Shown: positions 15,117 through 23,402, counted from the first letter of the stretch. The stretch: 29,784 bases of DNA from Anaerolineales bacterium UBA2200 (GCA_002327925.1 DCVA01000049.1:1-29784), one strand, 5' to 3'. Notes: generated by a model not told the origin, from the letters alone. A program made the numbers and translations.

Positions 15117-16553
15117 CTAGGTCTCCTCGCCATCTGCTTGATCACCCCTGTCAATTCGTGCCGGGTCTTCCGGTAGCCCCAGATCACGCTCCACGCGATC
15201 TGCCTCGGCCTGGGCCAGCTCCGCCGCCAGGCCGATGTAAGCTTCAGGACTCCAGGTGGAAACCGTGCTGCGCTCCTGGCTGTCGAGCTCCTGCACCAAT
15301 TTCGCCCAGCCGGATTCGTCGCCGCGCACCGCTGCCTGGATGTCTCCGAACGCGTCCGCCTCCCCACGGGCGCGCCGCCACAACTGCAGTGCCTCGGCAA
15401 GCACCTCCGGATGGGCCGCGACTTGCTCGCGCAGATTCTCCGAGTCTGGCTCGAGCCGTGAGAGGCCCTGCAGGAGCGCCTCTGCCGCCACCAGGCTGTG
15501 CCCCAGCGCCACACCGATATTGCGCTTGACGGTCTTGTCCGACAAATCGCGCTGCAGCCGGGACAGCGAGAGCTTGCTTGACAGCATCTGCAGAAGCGCG
15601 TTGCTCACCTGCAGGTTGCCCTCTGCGTTCTCGAAGTGGATCGGGTTCACCTTGTGCGGCATGGTCGACGATCCAACTTCCCCCGCTACTGCCACCTGGC
15701 GCAGAACGCCGAGGGTGGTGTACAACCACACATTCTGACAGAGATCGAGCCACACATTGTTGAGCTGACGCTGGCGGTCAAGGTACGCCACCAGCTGACT
15801 TGCCGGTTCGATCTGGGTGGTGACCAGCGTTGGCTCAAGCCCCAGTGAGCGCACGAACTGCGCCCCAAACCCCAGCCAATCGCGCTCGGGAAAAAGCAGC
15901 GATTGGGCATTCAGGTTGCCGACTGCTCCGTTCAGTTTGCCGCCAAACCGCTGGTTCTGGAGCTGCTTCAGCCAGTAGTGCGCTCGCGAGAGAAAGACCG
16001 CCCACTCCTTGCCAAGGGTAGTGGGCACGGCCACCTGGCCGTGGGTGCGCCCCAGCAACACCACCTGCGCGTCCCTGCGTGCTAGACGCAGGAGACGGGA
16101 GACCAGCTCTCGAGCGGCCGGCAGCATCACCTTTGCAACAGCACGTGTCATCAGCCGTCCGTAGGCCAGATTGTCCGTGTCTTCACTGGTGAGTCCCCAG
16201 TGAATCCAGGGGGAGTGCTTCTCCCACACTGTGCCCTTCACGTGTTCACGAATAAAGTACTCGACCGCTTTGATGTCGTGGTGAGTCCTTTGCTCCAGGC
16301 ACTTGACCCGGGATAGATCTGAGTCGTCCAGTTCACACGCCCACCGCAGCAGTGCTGCGCACTCCGCAGGGGCTGGAAGTCCGCGGTCCAGGAATCTCAG
16401 CAGCGCCAGCCAGTAGTGAACCTCTACGGTCACGCGCTCGCCGAAAAGGGCACGCTCTGAGAACAGCCCTCGTAATGGGGCGCACTCCTTCGCGTAACGT
16501 CCATCCAGGGGCGAAAGGGCCCTTAGAGAAATCGCTTCATTCCAATCATCCAT
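15117..16553 (-). CDS. purB: Adenylosuccinate lyase
   Basis: PurB cleaves adenylosuccinate to AMP plus fumarate, and SAICAR to AICAR. It is of the longer E. coli-like type: LRALSPLDGRYAKECAPLRGLFSE at the N-terminus, KAVEYFIREHV, HWGLTSEDTDNLA, LLGRTHGQVAVPTTLGKE, and the fumarase-superfamily signature GEVGSSTMPHKVNPIHFENAEGN carrying the flexible catalytic loop. 478 residues from ATG 16553. This start is preferred to in-frame ATGs at 16562 and 16586 because GGATGGTGA sits just upstream and the alignment with E. coli PurB then begins naturally. It is downstream of the FAD-dependent dehydrogenase (41-base gap) and one base upstream of purA. Confidence 0.94.
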   Translation of the reverse strand: MDDWNEAISLRALSPLDGRYAKECAPLRGLFSERALFGERVTVEVHYWLALLRFLDRGLPAPAECAALLRWACELDDSDLSRVKCLEQRTHHDIKAVEYFIREHVKGTVWEKHSPWIHWGLTSEDTDNLAYGRLMTRAVAKVMLPAARELVSRLLRLARRDAQVVLLGRTHGQVAVPTTLGKEWAVFLSRAHYWLKQLQNQRFGGKLNGAVGNLNAQSLLFPERDWLGFGAQFVRSLGLEPTLVTTQIEPASQLVAYLDRQRQLNNVWLDLCQNVWLYTTLGVLRQVAVAGEVGSSTMPHKVNPIHFENAEGNLQVSNALLQMLSSKLSLSRLQRDLSDKTVKRNIGVALGHSLVAAEALLQGLSRLEPDSENLREQVAAHPEVLAEALQLWRRARGEADAFGDIQAAVRGDESGWAKLVQELDSQERSTVSTWSPEAYIGLAAELAQAEADRVERDLGLPEDPARIDRGDQADGEET

Positions 16554-16594
16554 GTTCACCATCCCAAGGCCGCCGAACCATCGCACGCGACAGG

Positions 16595-17953
16595 CTAGTC
16601 GTCGGCCGCCTTCCGCAGGATCCGACGCGCGGCAATCACGCCGGTCGCGGCGGCGCCAACGATGTTACCCGACACACCCGCTCCGTCGCCGGCAACGAAA
16701 ACGTTCTCAATCTGAGTCTCCAGGTTGGCATCCGTCTTGGGCCGGCATGAGTGGAACTTGACCTCCGGGGCGTAGAGCAGCGTCGAATCGGCTCCGATGC
16801 CAGGGATCAAGGCATCGAGACGATCCAGCCCCTCGGTCAGGTTAACCACAACACGTGACGGCAGCGCCATGGCAATATCGCCCGGCGTGACCTCGCTCAG
16901 GGTGGGGACCACATAGCTCTTGGAGAGGCGGCCCCAGGTGCTGCGCCGAAACCGCCTAAAGTCGGAGAGGCGCTGCAGCAGGGGCAGACCGCCTCCGATG
17001 GTGTTGGCCAGCTTGGCGATACTTTCGCCATAGGCGATCGTGTTGGTGATCGGTTCTGACAGCCCGATCTTGTTGAGCAACGCAAAGTTGCTGTTGACCG
17101 AATGGCGATTCTTGTACGCATGGCCGTTGACGCAGACAAACTGCTTGTACGGCTCACGTGTGACGAAGCCGTTGGGGTTGGTGCAGAACGTGCGCAGCTG
17201 GTCATCATAGGAGTGAGAGAAGAAGAAGATCGGCGGGTCGTAGATGATCTCACACACCGAGTGTAGAACCTCGGCCGGCACCTCCACGCGAACGCCAACT
17301 TCAATGGGCTGGTAGTCCAGCGCTGCCCCCAACCCCTCCACCTGGTCTGCGAGCCACTGGTTGGCCGAGCGACCGGGGGCCAAGAGCAGGTAGCGTGCTC
17401 CCAGTGTCTCTCCCTCCTCTGTCACGACCCCGACGCCACTTTTGACCCGGGCCACACGCTGCACCTGCAGCCCGGTTCGTAGCGTTAGGCCGTGCTCAAC
17501 CAGATAGTCTTCCATACCCTTGATATAGTGGGGTAGACGATCCGAACCGAGGTGCTTCTGCTTGACCAACATCAGCATCATCCCCAGCTTGGTTGCGCGA
17601 GCTTTGAGTTCGCTGGCTGCACGGGCATTGCTGGGATAGGTTGGACCATCCATACCGAAGCGGGCAAAGGTCTGCTCCAGATACTCGATCAGCGTCTCCG
17701 CCTCAGAGAGAGGCAGAAACTCGGTCAAGTCGGTCTTGCCTCTGCGGGGAGTAAAGTTCAGCTTGCCATCCGAGAACAGGCCAGCTCCACCAACTCCGTA
17801 GAGCACATCGTCGCGCGGATCTCGTTCGACCGCTCGCTTCCCACGATCGATCAGGAGGACATCCGTCAGACCGTGCTCCATGAGCTCGTAACTGGCGAAC
17901 AGACCCGCCGGGCCGGCTCCCACCACGATGACCTGGTGTCTCCTCTGTCCCAT
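16595..17953 (-). CDS. FAD-dependent dehydrogenase, COG2509-like
   Basis: A 452-residue flavoprotein. The N-terminal FAD-binding motif QVIVVGAGPAGLFASYEL has GxGxxG at residues 12-17, then DVLLIDRGK, and YGVGGAGLFSDGKLNFTP, which is characteristic of the uncharacterised COG2509/NAD(P)-FAD dehydrogenase group. The C-terminal FAD motif NVFVAGDGAGVSGNIVGAAATGVIAA is intact. The middle region with EVGVRVEVP and KQFVCVNGHAYKNRHSVNSNFALL is also seen in this group. No membrane or signal segments. The substrate is unknown; the group is often annotated only as a dehydrogenase. The ATG at 17953 has GGGAGG four bases upstream and matches the natural family start. It has its own promoter (17987-18016) and leads the purB-purA-add run, though a purine role is only inferred from position. 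Confidence 0.85.
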   Translation of the reverse strand: MGQRRHQVIVVGAGPAGLFASYELMEHGLTDVLLIDRGKRAVERDPRDDVLYGVGGAGLFSDGKLNFTPRRGKTDLTEFLPLSEAETLIEYLEQTFARFGMDGPTYPSNARAASELKARATKLGMMLMLVKQKHLGSDRLPHYIKGMEDYLVEHGLTLRTGLQVQRVARVKSGVGVVTEEGETLGARYLLLAPGRSANQWLADQVEGLGAALDYQPIEVGVRVEVPAEVLHSVCEIIYDPPIFFFSHSYDDQLRTFCTNPNGFVTREPYKQFVCVNGHAYKNRHSVNSNFALLNKIGLSEPITNTIAYGESIAKLANTIGGGLPLLQRLSDFRRFRRSTWGRLSKSYVVPTLSEVTPGDIAMALPSRVVVNLTEGLDRLDALIPGIGADSTLLYAPEVKFHSCRPKTDANLETQIENVFVAGDGAGVSGNIVGAAATGVIAARRILRKAADD

Positions 17954-17986
17954 CGTCCCTCCCAAGCCTGAACCTCTTCGATGGCC

Positions 17987-18016
17987 ATTGTACGCCAACT
18001 TGAGGCTGTGCGGCAA
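17987..18016 (-). promoter_or_regulatory. Sigma-70 promoter of the FAD dehydrogenase-purB-purA-add run
   Basis: Minus strand TTGCCG (18011-18016), 18-base spacer, TACAAT (17987-17992) followed by GG. It is divergent from the promoter at 18045-18073, with 28 bases between the -35 boxes. Confidence 0.65.
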
Positions 18017-18044
18017 TTCCTCTCCAGTTCGCTGCCTCGCGAAT

Positions 18045-18073
18045 TTGCCGCCGCTTCCGCGCCTGGCTACAAT
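18045..18073 (+). promoter_or_regulatory. Sigma-70 promoter of the RibD-C reductase gene
   Basis: TTGCCG (18045-18050), 17-base spacer, TACAAT (18068-18073). The ATG at 18093 is only about 12 bases from the expected transcript start, giving a short leader that still contains the GGGAGG Shine-Dalgarno. Confidence 0.6.
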
Positions 18074-18092
18074 GCAGCGGGAGGCGCGGCGG

Positions 18093-18761
18093 ATGCTACC
18101 TTACGTGATCGTCTTCAACGCCGTCAGTCTGGATGGGCTGACCGAAGGATTCGACGCCGACGTGGAGTTGTACTACCAGCTCGTGTCCACCTGGAACGTC
18201 GACGCGCATCTTGCTGGTTGCGACACGATGCTCAAAGGCGACGAGGAACTCGCTGACGTAGGGGACAGCGCCGGTCCACCGACGCCCATCGATTCGCAGG
18301 ACCCACGCCCTCTGCTGGTCGTACCTGACAGCCGCGGCCGTCTGCGCAAGTGGCGCAGCTACCGCGATCTGCCATACTGGCGCGGAGGGGTAGCTCTGTG
18401 CTCGCTCTCGACCCCACAGGAGTATCTCGAGCACCTCGTCCAGTGGGGAGTACCCTATCTCATAGCCGGCCAGGATCACGTTGACTATCGTGCCGGCCTG
18501 GAGCTGCTGAACCTGCATTTCGGGGTACGCAGGGTGCACGTGGACAGTGGCGGCACCCTGAACGGGCTGCTCGTTGCGGCAGGGCTCGTCAGTGAGATCA
18601 ACCTGCTGGTGCACCCTCTCATCGTAGGATCACATCGCAAGCGTCACTTTCTGGGGAGCCTGGATCGTCATCCGTCGTTTGGACCACTCGGTCTTGAACT
18701 AGTGCGCCGGGAGACGTTAAGAAACCACACCGTTTGGCTAAGCTATCGAGTCGTGCCATGA
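18093..18761 (+). CDS. RibD C-terminal / dihydrofolate reductase-like domain protein
   Basis: A 222-residue stand-alone NADPH-dependent reductase-like domain. The opening YVIVFNAVSLDGLTEGF is the typical first strand and loop of RibD-C domains (usually SxDG), and VRRVHVDSGGTLNGLLVAAGLVSEINLLVHPLIVG (positions about 148-182) contains the GGxLN cofactor-binding turn and the following helix-strand. The closest characterised enzymes reduce the ribosyl chain of the riboflavin precursor, but many stand-alone members have unknown substrates and there is no deaminase domain or riboflavin gene here. ATG 18093 is chosen because GGGAGG lies seven bases upstream and the fold begins right there; upstream in-frame codons overlap the promoter. 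Monocistronic as far as can be seen. Confidence 0.75.
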   Translation: MLPYVIVFNAVSLDGLTEGFDADVELYYQLVSTWNVDAHLAGCDTMLKGDEELADVGDSAGPPTPIDSQDPRPLLVVPDSRGRLRKWRSYRDLPYWRGGVALCSLSTPQEYLEHLVQWGVPYLIAGQDHVDYRAGLELLNLHFGVRRVHVDSGGTLNGLLVAAGLVSEINLLVHPLIVGSHRKRHFLGSLDRHPSFGPLGLELVRRETLRNHTVWLSYRVVP

Positions 18762-18928
18762 TCCCCGCCGAACAACCATGCCCAGCGCCACGGAACCTGC
18801 CCCACCAGCGAGGCCAGGTACATGCCTTGGCAGGGCTGGTCTTTTGCCGACAAGTAGAATTCCTCTCGACGGCCCACCTTGCTCGCCTGGCGAGCCGTTC
18901 GACTGGGCATGCCCCAAGGAGATGAAGC

Positions 18929-19525
18929 GTGATAGCAGCACCGCTGTCGGAGAGCGACCTGCAGGGGGCCTGCGGGCTGTACTGTGGACTTTGCCCTCGA
19001 AACCAGGCTCCCGCGGCGAGCCGCTGCCCGGGATGCCAGCTTGGTGACCAGCACTCGTACTGCTCTGTGTGGCGCTGCGCCGTGAAGACTCACGGCTACC
19101 TTACCTGCGCCGAGTGCGACGACTACCCCTGCGGGCGCCTGAAGCGCTGCATCGGAGAGGGCGCCGACTCATTCATCAGCCACCGGCCGGCCTATTCGAA
19201 TCTGGAGCGGATTCGCGACACAGGTCTCGATCAACAGCTCGCCTCGGCAAAGGTCAGACGGCAGCTGGTCGAAGAGTTGATGGCCAGGTACAACGACGGG
19301 CGGTCCATGAGCTTCTTCTGCGTAGCGGGAGCGCTCCTCCCGCCGGAGACAATTCATCAGGCGCTGGCTGAGGTTGACGAGTCCATCCGGCAGGGGCACG
19401 TGGACGGTTCTGACCTCAAGGCCAGAGCGCGAGCCATGCGCCGGACCCTCGAGGAGCTCGCCCGCGAGAGCGGCGTTGAGCTCGCCCTGCGACACGCGCC
19501 CGCCGCAGCGAAGCGGCAAACTTAG
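18929..19525 (+). CDS. DUF3795-type cysteine-rich protein
   Basis: 198 residues, GTG start with AAGGAG seven bases upstream. The N-terminal half carries twelve cysteines in closely spaced groups (CGLYCGLC, CPGC, CSVWRC, CAECDDYPC), the pattern of DUF3795, probably binding zinc or an iron-sulfur centre. The C-terminal half is helical and charged, without motifs I recognise. No signal peptide or membrane segment. The function of the family is unknown. It lies four bases upstream of the AlkZ-like gene on the same strand, so the two are probably co-translated. The preceding 167 bases contain no convincing promoter. Confidence 0.75.
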   Translation: MIAAPLSESDLQGACGLYCGLCPRNQAPAASRCPGCQLGDQHSYCSVWRCAVKTHGYLTCAECDDYPCGRLKRCIGEGADSFISHRPAYSNLERIRDTGLDQQLASAKVRRQLVEELMARYNDGRSMSFFCVAGALLPPETIHQALAEVDESIRQGHVDGSDLKARARAMRRTLEELARESGVELALRHAPAAAKRQT

Positions 19526-19529
19526 GTCA

Positions 19530-20777
19530 ATGCCAGCCTCCTTCTCTGTCGACCAGGTCAATGCCTTCCTCTGGAAGAAGCAGCATCTTGCCCCGGGCGT
19601 CTCAGGGAAGTCCGTGTCAGAAATTGTCGAGGACGTGGTCGGCCTGCATGCAACCTCTCCCACCACTCCCTATCTCTCCCTGCGCGCCAGAATGTCCGAC
19701 TTCCAGCCATCTCAACTTGAGGACGCACTGTACCGAGAGCGCTCCGTGATCAAGGTGCTCTGCATGCGGCAGACGGTACACGTCATACCTGTGAGTCACC
19801 TGGCCCATGTGCTAGCCGCTACCGGCAACCGCTTGAGGAGGAGCTCCTGGAGCGAACTGGTGCGCCTTGTGCAGTCGGCGCACCTTGCCCCGCCCGGCGA
19901 AGAAAAGATCGCGCTGGCAGGCCTGAAGGGCGCGGTGGAAAGGCACCTGGCTCAGGCAGGTTCCGCGACTGCGGCCGAGCTGGCAGACGCTGTACCTGAT
20001 TTGCAGCGACGAGTGCACTATGCGCCAGACAAACCCTACGGAGGAGTAGTCAGTGTCGGATCCATGCTGCTGCCCCGTCTCACGGCCTCGGGACTGATCG
20101 TGCGCGGTCGAACGCGCGGAACGTGGCGCAGCAACCTGCACGAGTATGCGCTGCTACGCGATTGGCTCCCCGGAGGCGATCCGGTCTCAGTGCCAGCGGA
20201 AGTGGCGCAGCCGCTGTTGCTGCGCAGCTACCTGGCGGCCTTCGGACCCGCCACGCTGGAGGACGCTGCCTGGTGGGCTGGCTGGAGCAAGAGCGAAACC
20301 AGCCGCGCAGTGTCTGCGCTGGGCGTGGAAGCGGCTTCCCTGTCTGTTGACGGATCCGGCTCCCGCTACTGGGCACTGGCCCGAGATGTACCCCTGCTGG
20401 AAGCAACGCGGGTCGAATCGTCGCAAACGGTGAGGATGCTGCCAAGTCTGGATGGCTACATCATGGGCTACCAGGACCGGCGGCGGTTCCTCGCGCCTGA
20501 GCACGCTCGACAGGTCTTTGACCGCTCAGGGAACGCCTACAGCACGGTGTGGCTTGATGGCCGGGTGGTGGGAATCTGGCGAGAGATGCGGGATTCCGTA
20601 GAATGCTTTCTCTGGAACGAAGACTGTTGTCAGCAGGTGACCTCCGAGGCGCTGGCGCTGGACCAGTTCCTGCGCCGGGCAGACGGACGAGACCCGCGCG
20701 AAGACCTTGTCGTCCACGTTCGGTCCTGTCCGGCCGGACTTTATGTCAAAACTCCGTTCACCCCCTGTGAGGGGTGA
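19530..20777 (+). CDS. Winged-helix DNA-binding protein of the AlkZ-like (HTH_42) family
   Basis: A 415-residue protein with the layout of the HTH_42/YcaQ-AlkZ family: N-terminal FLWKKQHLAPG and VVGLHATSPTTPYLSLRARM (residues ~36-55), VLCMRQTVHVIPVSH, a middle winged-helix region with GLIVRGRTRGTWRS, LRSYLAAFGPATLEDAAWWAG, and a C-terminal beta domain MLPSLDGYIMGYQDRRRFL with VWLDGRVVGIWR. Well-studied members (AlkZ, AlkX) are DNA glycosylases that unhook interstrand crosslinks or excise bulky alkylpurines, using a Gln-x-Gln/Gln-x-Asp motif. Here the matching position is His40-Ala-Thr42, so this subfamily may not use that chemistry. ATG 19530 follows the DUF3795 stop by four bases and has only a weak AGGT Shine-Dalgarno, suggesting coupling. 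The open frame extends upstream to 19374 but without similarity. Confidence 0.8.
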   Translation: MPASFSVDQVNAFLWKKQHLAPGVSGKSVSEIVEDVVGLHATSPTTPYLSLRARMSDFQPSQLEDALYRERSVIKVLCMRQTVHVIPVSHLAHVLAATGNRLRRSSWSELVRLVQSAHLAPPGEEKIALAGLKGAVERHLAQAGSATAAELADAVPDLQRRVHYAPDKPYGGVVSVGSMLLPRLTASGLIVRGRTRGTWRSNLHEYALLRDWLPGGDPVSVPAEVAQPLLLRSYLAAFGPATLEDAAWWAGWSKSETSRAVSALGVEAASLSVDGSGSRYWALARDVPLLEATRVESSQTVRMLPSLDGYIMGYQDRRRFLAPEHARQVFDRSGNAYSTVWLDGRVVGIWREMRDSVECFLWNEDCCQQVTSEALALDQFLRRADGRDPREDLVVHVRSCPAGLYVKTPFTPCEG

Positions 20778-20900
20778 TTTCTGGTGCTCATGGGTAGCCA
20801 GGGTCGCTCTCGATTCCGGCCGACTCTGCCCCACGACTGACGCCGGGTCGCCACGCAGCCACACCCGGATTGCGTTTACGGTCAAGAAGGGGACGTCGAG

Positions 20901-21464
20901 ATGCCGTTCACTTTCAATCCGCTGAACCAGGAGGCGGCGCGCCAGGTACTGGCCTGGACCTATCCCCCACCCTACAACGTGTACAACGAAGACCCTGAGC
21001 GTCTCGAGCAGGTAGTAGTGGAGGTGCTTCGCCCGGACTATCATTACTACTCGATCGCCGAGGACGAGGACCCTCTGGTGGCCTACTGCTGCTATGGCCT
21101 CGATGCCCGAGTTGCCGGAGGAGACTACGCGCTAGACGCGCTCGACATCGGGTTGATGGTTCGCCCCGACCTGAACGGTCAGGGCCGCGGGACTCTGTTC
21201 GCCGCGGCGGTGGTTGATTTTGCGAGGCGCACTTTCCCTGACCGACGGTGGCGGGTCACGATCGCCTCTTTCAATCTGCGTGCGCAGTGCGTGTGGAGAG
21301 AGGTTGGGTTCCGGAAGAGTGAGACCTTCTTGCGGCGCGGCGATGGCCTTTCCTTCTCTGTCTGGGTCAGAGACGACAATGGCGACGACAGGCCCCCGGC
21401 ACGGGTGCGCTCCTGGAAGGGGAAGGCGGGACGACGGATCACCAGCCCCACCAATCGCATTTAG
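20901..21464 (+). CDS. GNAT family N-acetyltransferase
   Basis: 187 residues. The acetyl-CoA-binding core is clear: strand DALDIGLMVRPDLNGQGRGTLFAAAVVDFARR (about residues 78-109) contains the V-x-P-x-x-x-G-Q-G-x-G pyrophosphate-binding loop (motif A), followed by the typical motif B VTIASFNLRAQCVWREVGFRK. The N-terminal half (LAWTYPPPYNVYNED and HYYSIAEDEDPLVAYCCYG) resembles a subgroup acting on small molecules or protein N-termini, and the basic C-terminal tail is likely disordered. ATG at 20901 has AAGGGGA ten bases upstream. The acceptor substrate is unknown. The preceding 123 bases show no clear promoter. Confidence 0.88.
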   Translation: MPFTFNPLNQEAARQVLAWTYPPPYNVYNEDPERLEQVVVEVLRPDYHYYSIAEDEDPLVAYCCYGLDARVAGGDYALDALDIGLMVRPDLNGQGRGTLFAAAVVDFARRTFPDRRWRVTIASFNLRAQCVWREVGFRKSETFLRRGDGLSFSVWVRDDNGDDRPPARVRSWKGKAGRRITSPTNRI

Positions 21465-21481
21465 ACCCCACCAGACCACGT

Positions 21482-21510
21482 TTGCCTAAACGACACGTTT
21501 CAACTATAGT
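21482..21510 (+). promoter_or_regulatory. Sigma-70 promoter of the RRM protein gene
   Basis: TTGCCT (21482-21487), 17-base spacer, TATAGT (21505-21510). It lies 33 bases upstream of the ATG, within an unusually AT-rich patch. Confidence 0.6.
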
Positions 21511-21542
21511 TTTTCGGCGCCTATCTCAATACAGGAGAGCAA

Positions 21543-21848
21543 ATGGAGACTCGAGTCTACGTCGGCAATCTTTCCTACTCAACCACCGAAGACGAGCTGC
21601 GCACGCTGTTCGCCGAGTCAGGCACCGTGCAATCGGTAGCGCTGATCAAAGATCGGGACACCGGTCGCTCCAAGGGATTTGCCTTTGTGGAGATGGCCAC
21701 CGAGGCCGAGGCGGAGAAGGCAATCAGCACCCTCAATGGTACTCAACTCGGCAATCGCTCTCTGGTGGTGAATATGGCCCGGCCACGAGAAGACAGAGAT
21801 GGTGGACGAGGTGGATCACGGGGCGGTGCCCGAGGTCCCCGCTACTAG
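21543..21848 (+). CDS. Small RRM-domain RNA-binding protein with an RGG-like tail
   Basis: 101 residues, one RNA-recognition motif. RNP2 is VYVGNL (residues 5-10) and RNP1 is KGFAFVEM (44-51), both with the aromatic RNA-stacking residues intact. Residues 82-101 form a glycine/arginine-rich tail (GGRGGSRGGARGPRY) that adds non-specific RNA affinity. Proteins of this kind are known in cyanobacteria and other bacteria as cold-induced or abundant RNA chaperones. ATG 21543 has CAGGAGAG five to nine bases upstream and its own promoter. The gene is apparently monocistronic; the 194 bases after it show no clear structure. Confidence 0.93.
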   Translation: METRVYVGNLSYSTTEDELRTLFAESGTVQSVALIKDRDTGRSKGFAFVEMATEAEAEKAISTLNGTQLGNRSLVVNMARPREDRDGGRGGSRGGARGPRY

Positions 21849-22042
21849 CTCAAGAATCCTGCCAGGCGGCCCCGGGTCCTGATCGTGCCAGGGTCCCTGC
21901 CTAGTTCCAGGGGTTGCATCGGCGGTGCCCGTCCGCTGGGACGCTTTCGCTCTGGCAGCCAGGGCCCGTTTAACGTCTGTCCGCTTCGGAAGCTCCGTCG
22001 CGGCCAACTCGCCCACAACGATCACCACAGCGAGAATCGACC

Positions 22043-22912
22043 ATGGTCCGTGCAATCAGCGCCAAGACCCTGCTCGCGTCAGTCAGGCAACCTGACCCCT
22101 GGTTCGGGCTCAAGTACAACATGAACCTCTACCGCGGTTGTCAGCATGGCTGCATCTACTGCGACACCCGCAGTGAGTGCTACGGCATCGACGACCTGGA
22201 CGACGTCGCCGTCAAAATCAACGCTCTGCAGCTCCTGCAACAGGAACTGCCTCGCAAGCGAGTCAAAGGCGTGATCGGTTATGGCTCGATGAACGACTGC
22301 TATCAGCCCCTCGAAGCCGAGCTCTGTTTGATGCGCGGGGCGCTCGAGATCATTGCCCGCCACGGGTTTCCTGTTCACATCCTCACCAAGAGCGACCTGG
22401 TTCTGCGTGACCTTGACCTCCTGCGTCAGATCAGTCGCACCTACGCCGCAGTCAGCCTGACCGTAACCACAGCTGACGACGCCCTCGCGGGCAAAGTTGA
22501 GCCTGGGGCTCCACCGCCTTCAGCCCGGCTCGCAGCCATTGGCCAGCTTTCGCGCGAAGGAATCCTCAGCGGAGCGATGTTGATGCCAGTTTTGCCCTTC
22601 ATTGAGGACTCGCTCGAGAACGTCCTAGGGGTCGTACATGGTGTGCACCGGGCCGGTGGGCGCTACATCGTGGCGGCTTTCGGCATGACGCTGCGCGACA
22701 GGCAGCGCGAGTACTACTATGGGCAGTTGGATCGTTGGTTCCCCGGACTCAGCCAGCGCTACCGGCAACGGTATGGAGAACGCTACTCGGCTGCGGCAAA
22801 CGGCGCACACCAGCTCGAGAGCGCCTTCCGGGATGAGTGCAGCCGGCTGGGCATTGCCACACGTATGCCACTGTATGAGCCTCTCGCCGCTGTTCAGCAC
22901 CGCCTGCTCTGA
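22043..22912 (+). CDS. Radical SAM protein of the spore photoproduct lyase-like family
   Basis: 289 residues. The N-terminal region NMNLYRGCQHGCIYCDTRSE has the CxxxCxxC iron-sulfur cluster motif at Cys33, Cys37 and Cys40, with the RGC-H-CIYC context of the SPL-like group (COG1533). GYGSMNDCYQPLE, VHILTKSDLVLRDLDLL and VSLTVTTADD are typical barrel segments of these proteins. True spore photoproduct lyases repair DNA in sporulating Firmicutes; most relatives in non-sporulating bacteria have unknown substrates, and this one lacks any sign of sporulation context. No additional C-terminal domain. The ATG at 22043 has only a weak Shine-Dalgarno (ACAGCGAG). Confidence 0.88.
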   Translation: MVRAISAKTLLASVRQPDPWFGLKYNMNLYRGCQHGCIYCDTRSECYGIDDLDDVAVKINALQLLQQELPRKRVKGVIGYGSMNDCYQPLEAELCLMRGALEIIARHGFPVHILTKSDLVLRDLDLLRQISRTYAAVSLTVTTADDALAGKVEPGAPPPSARLAAIGQLSREGILSGAMLMPVLPFIEDSLENVLGVVHGVHRAGGRYIVAAFGMTLRDRQREYYYGQLDRWFPGLSQRYRQRYGERYSAAANGAHQLESAFRDECSRLGIATRMPLYEPLAAVQHRLL

Positions 22913-22930
22913 GCGGTTGGCTCGAGTCGT

Positions 22931-22938
22931 GGTACAAT
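22931..22938 (+). promoter_or_regulatory. Extended -10 promoter of the 141-residue unknown gene
   Basis: TGGTACAAT followed by GG (box TACAAT at 22933-22938) carries the TG extension that can replace a good -35. No convincing -35 lies 16-18 bases upstream. It sits 35 bases before the ATG at 22973. Confidence 0.45.
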
Positions 22939-22972
22939 GGAGATCAGCAAACCTTGCAGGGAGGACAGTTCG

Positions 22973-23398
22973 ATGCCCCTTGATATGTCGCGAATGTTGG
23001 GCGAATGGCCCACTTCCAGTGCCGAGGAGGCAGCTGCGCCAGTTGGACGGCTCCTGGAGGCCATCCACACCACGTTGCCTGCCGGCAACGCACGCGAGCT
23101 CTTCCTGACGCTGGTGTCAGAGCGACTGCAGCAGCTACGGTGTCGGCCAGTTCTTGGACCAACCTGGGTGTACTTCTCTCACCTGCGCGTGGGGGAGTGC
23201 TTCCTCGACCCTCAGGGCAGGGCACTGCGCAAGATCGAGCCGCGAGCCCGACAGAGTTCCGGGGAGACATTCACGCCGCCGGACGTGGCCGTGGACCTGC
23301 TGACGAACGAGCCTGTGTTTGTGCGCGCCAATCTTCGCGTCGAGAGGATCGACCCTCACACTGTGGAGAACGGCACAGAGTTGGATTCCGTGCAGTAG
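22973..23398 (+). CDS. Hypothetical protein (141 residues)
   Basis: I do not recognise a family. The ATG at 22973 is preceded by GGGAGGA at a good distance and by a -10 box; an in-frame ATG at 22937 overlaps that -10 box and is rejected. The protein is soluble, with no signal peptide or membrane helix. The N-terminal half is helical (ELFLTLVSERLQQL), the C-terminal half mostly beta (WVYFSHLRVGECFLDPQG, VDLLTNEPVFVRANLRVERI). The frame uses normal codons for this genome. A weak hairpin with a short T-run follows the stop. Confidence 0.65.
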   Translation: MPLDMSRMLGEWPTSSAEEAAAPVGRLLEAIHTTLPAGNARELFLTLVSERLQQLRCRPVLGPTWVYFSHLRVGECFLDPQGRALRKIEPRARQSSGETFTPPDVAVDLLTNEPVFVRANLRVERIDPHTVENGTELDSVQ

Positions 23399-23402
23399 GC
23401 CC

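Noticed and set aside
15116..15514. Upstream extension of the purA frame by 133 codons
   Set aside because: It lies inside purB, is Arg/Ser-rich and without similarity; PurA proteins begin at the ATG at 15115, which has a good Shine-Dalgarno.
18827..18860. TTGGCA and TAGAAT before the DUF3795 gene as a promoter
   Set aside because: The spacer is 22 bases, too long for a sigma-70 promoter.
21816..22055. Minus-strand open frame of 79 codons in the gap after the RRM gene
   Set aside because: Starts hydrophobic but has no Shine-Dalgarno, overlaps both flanking genes and shows no recognisable domain.
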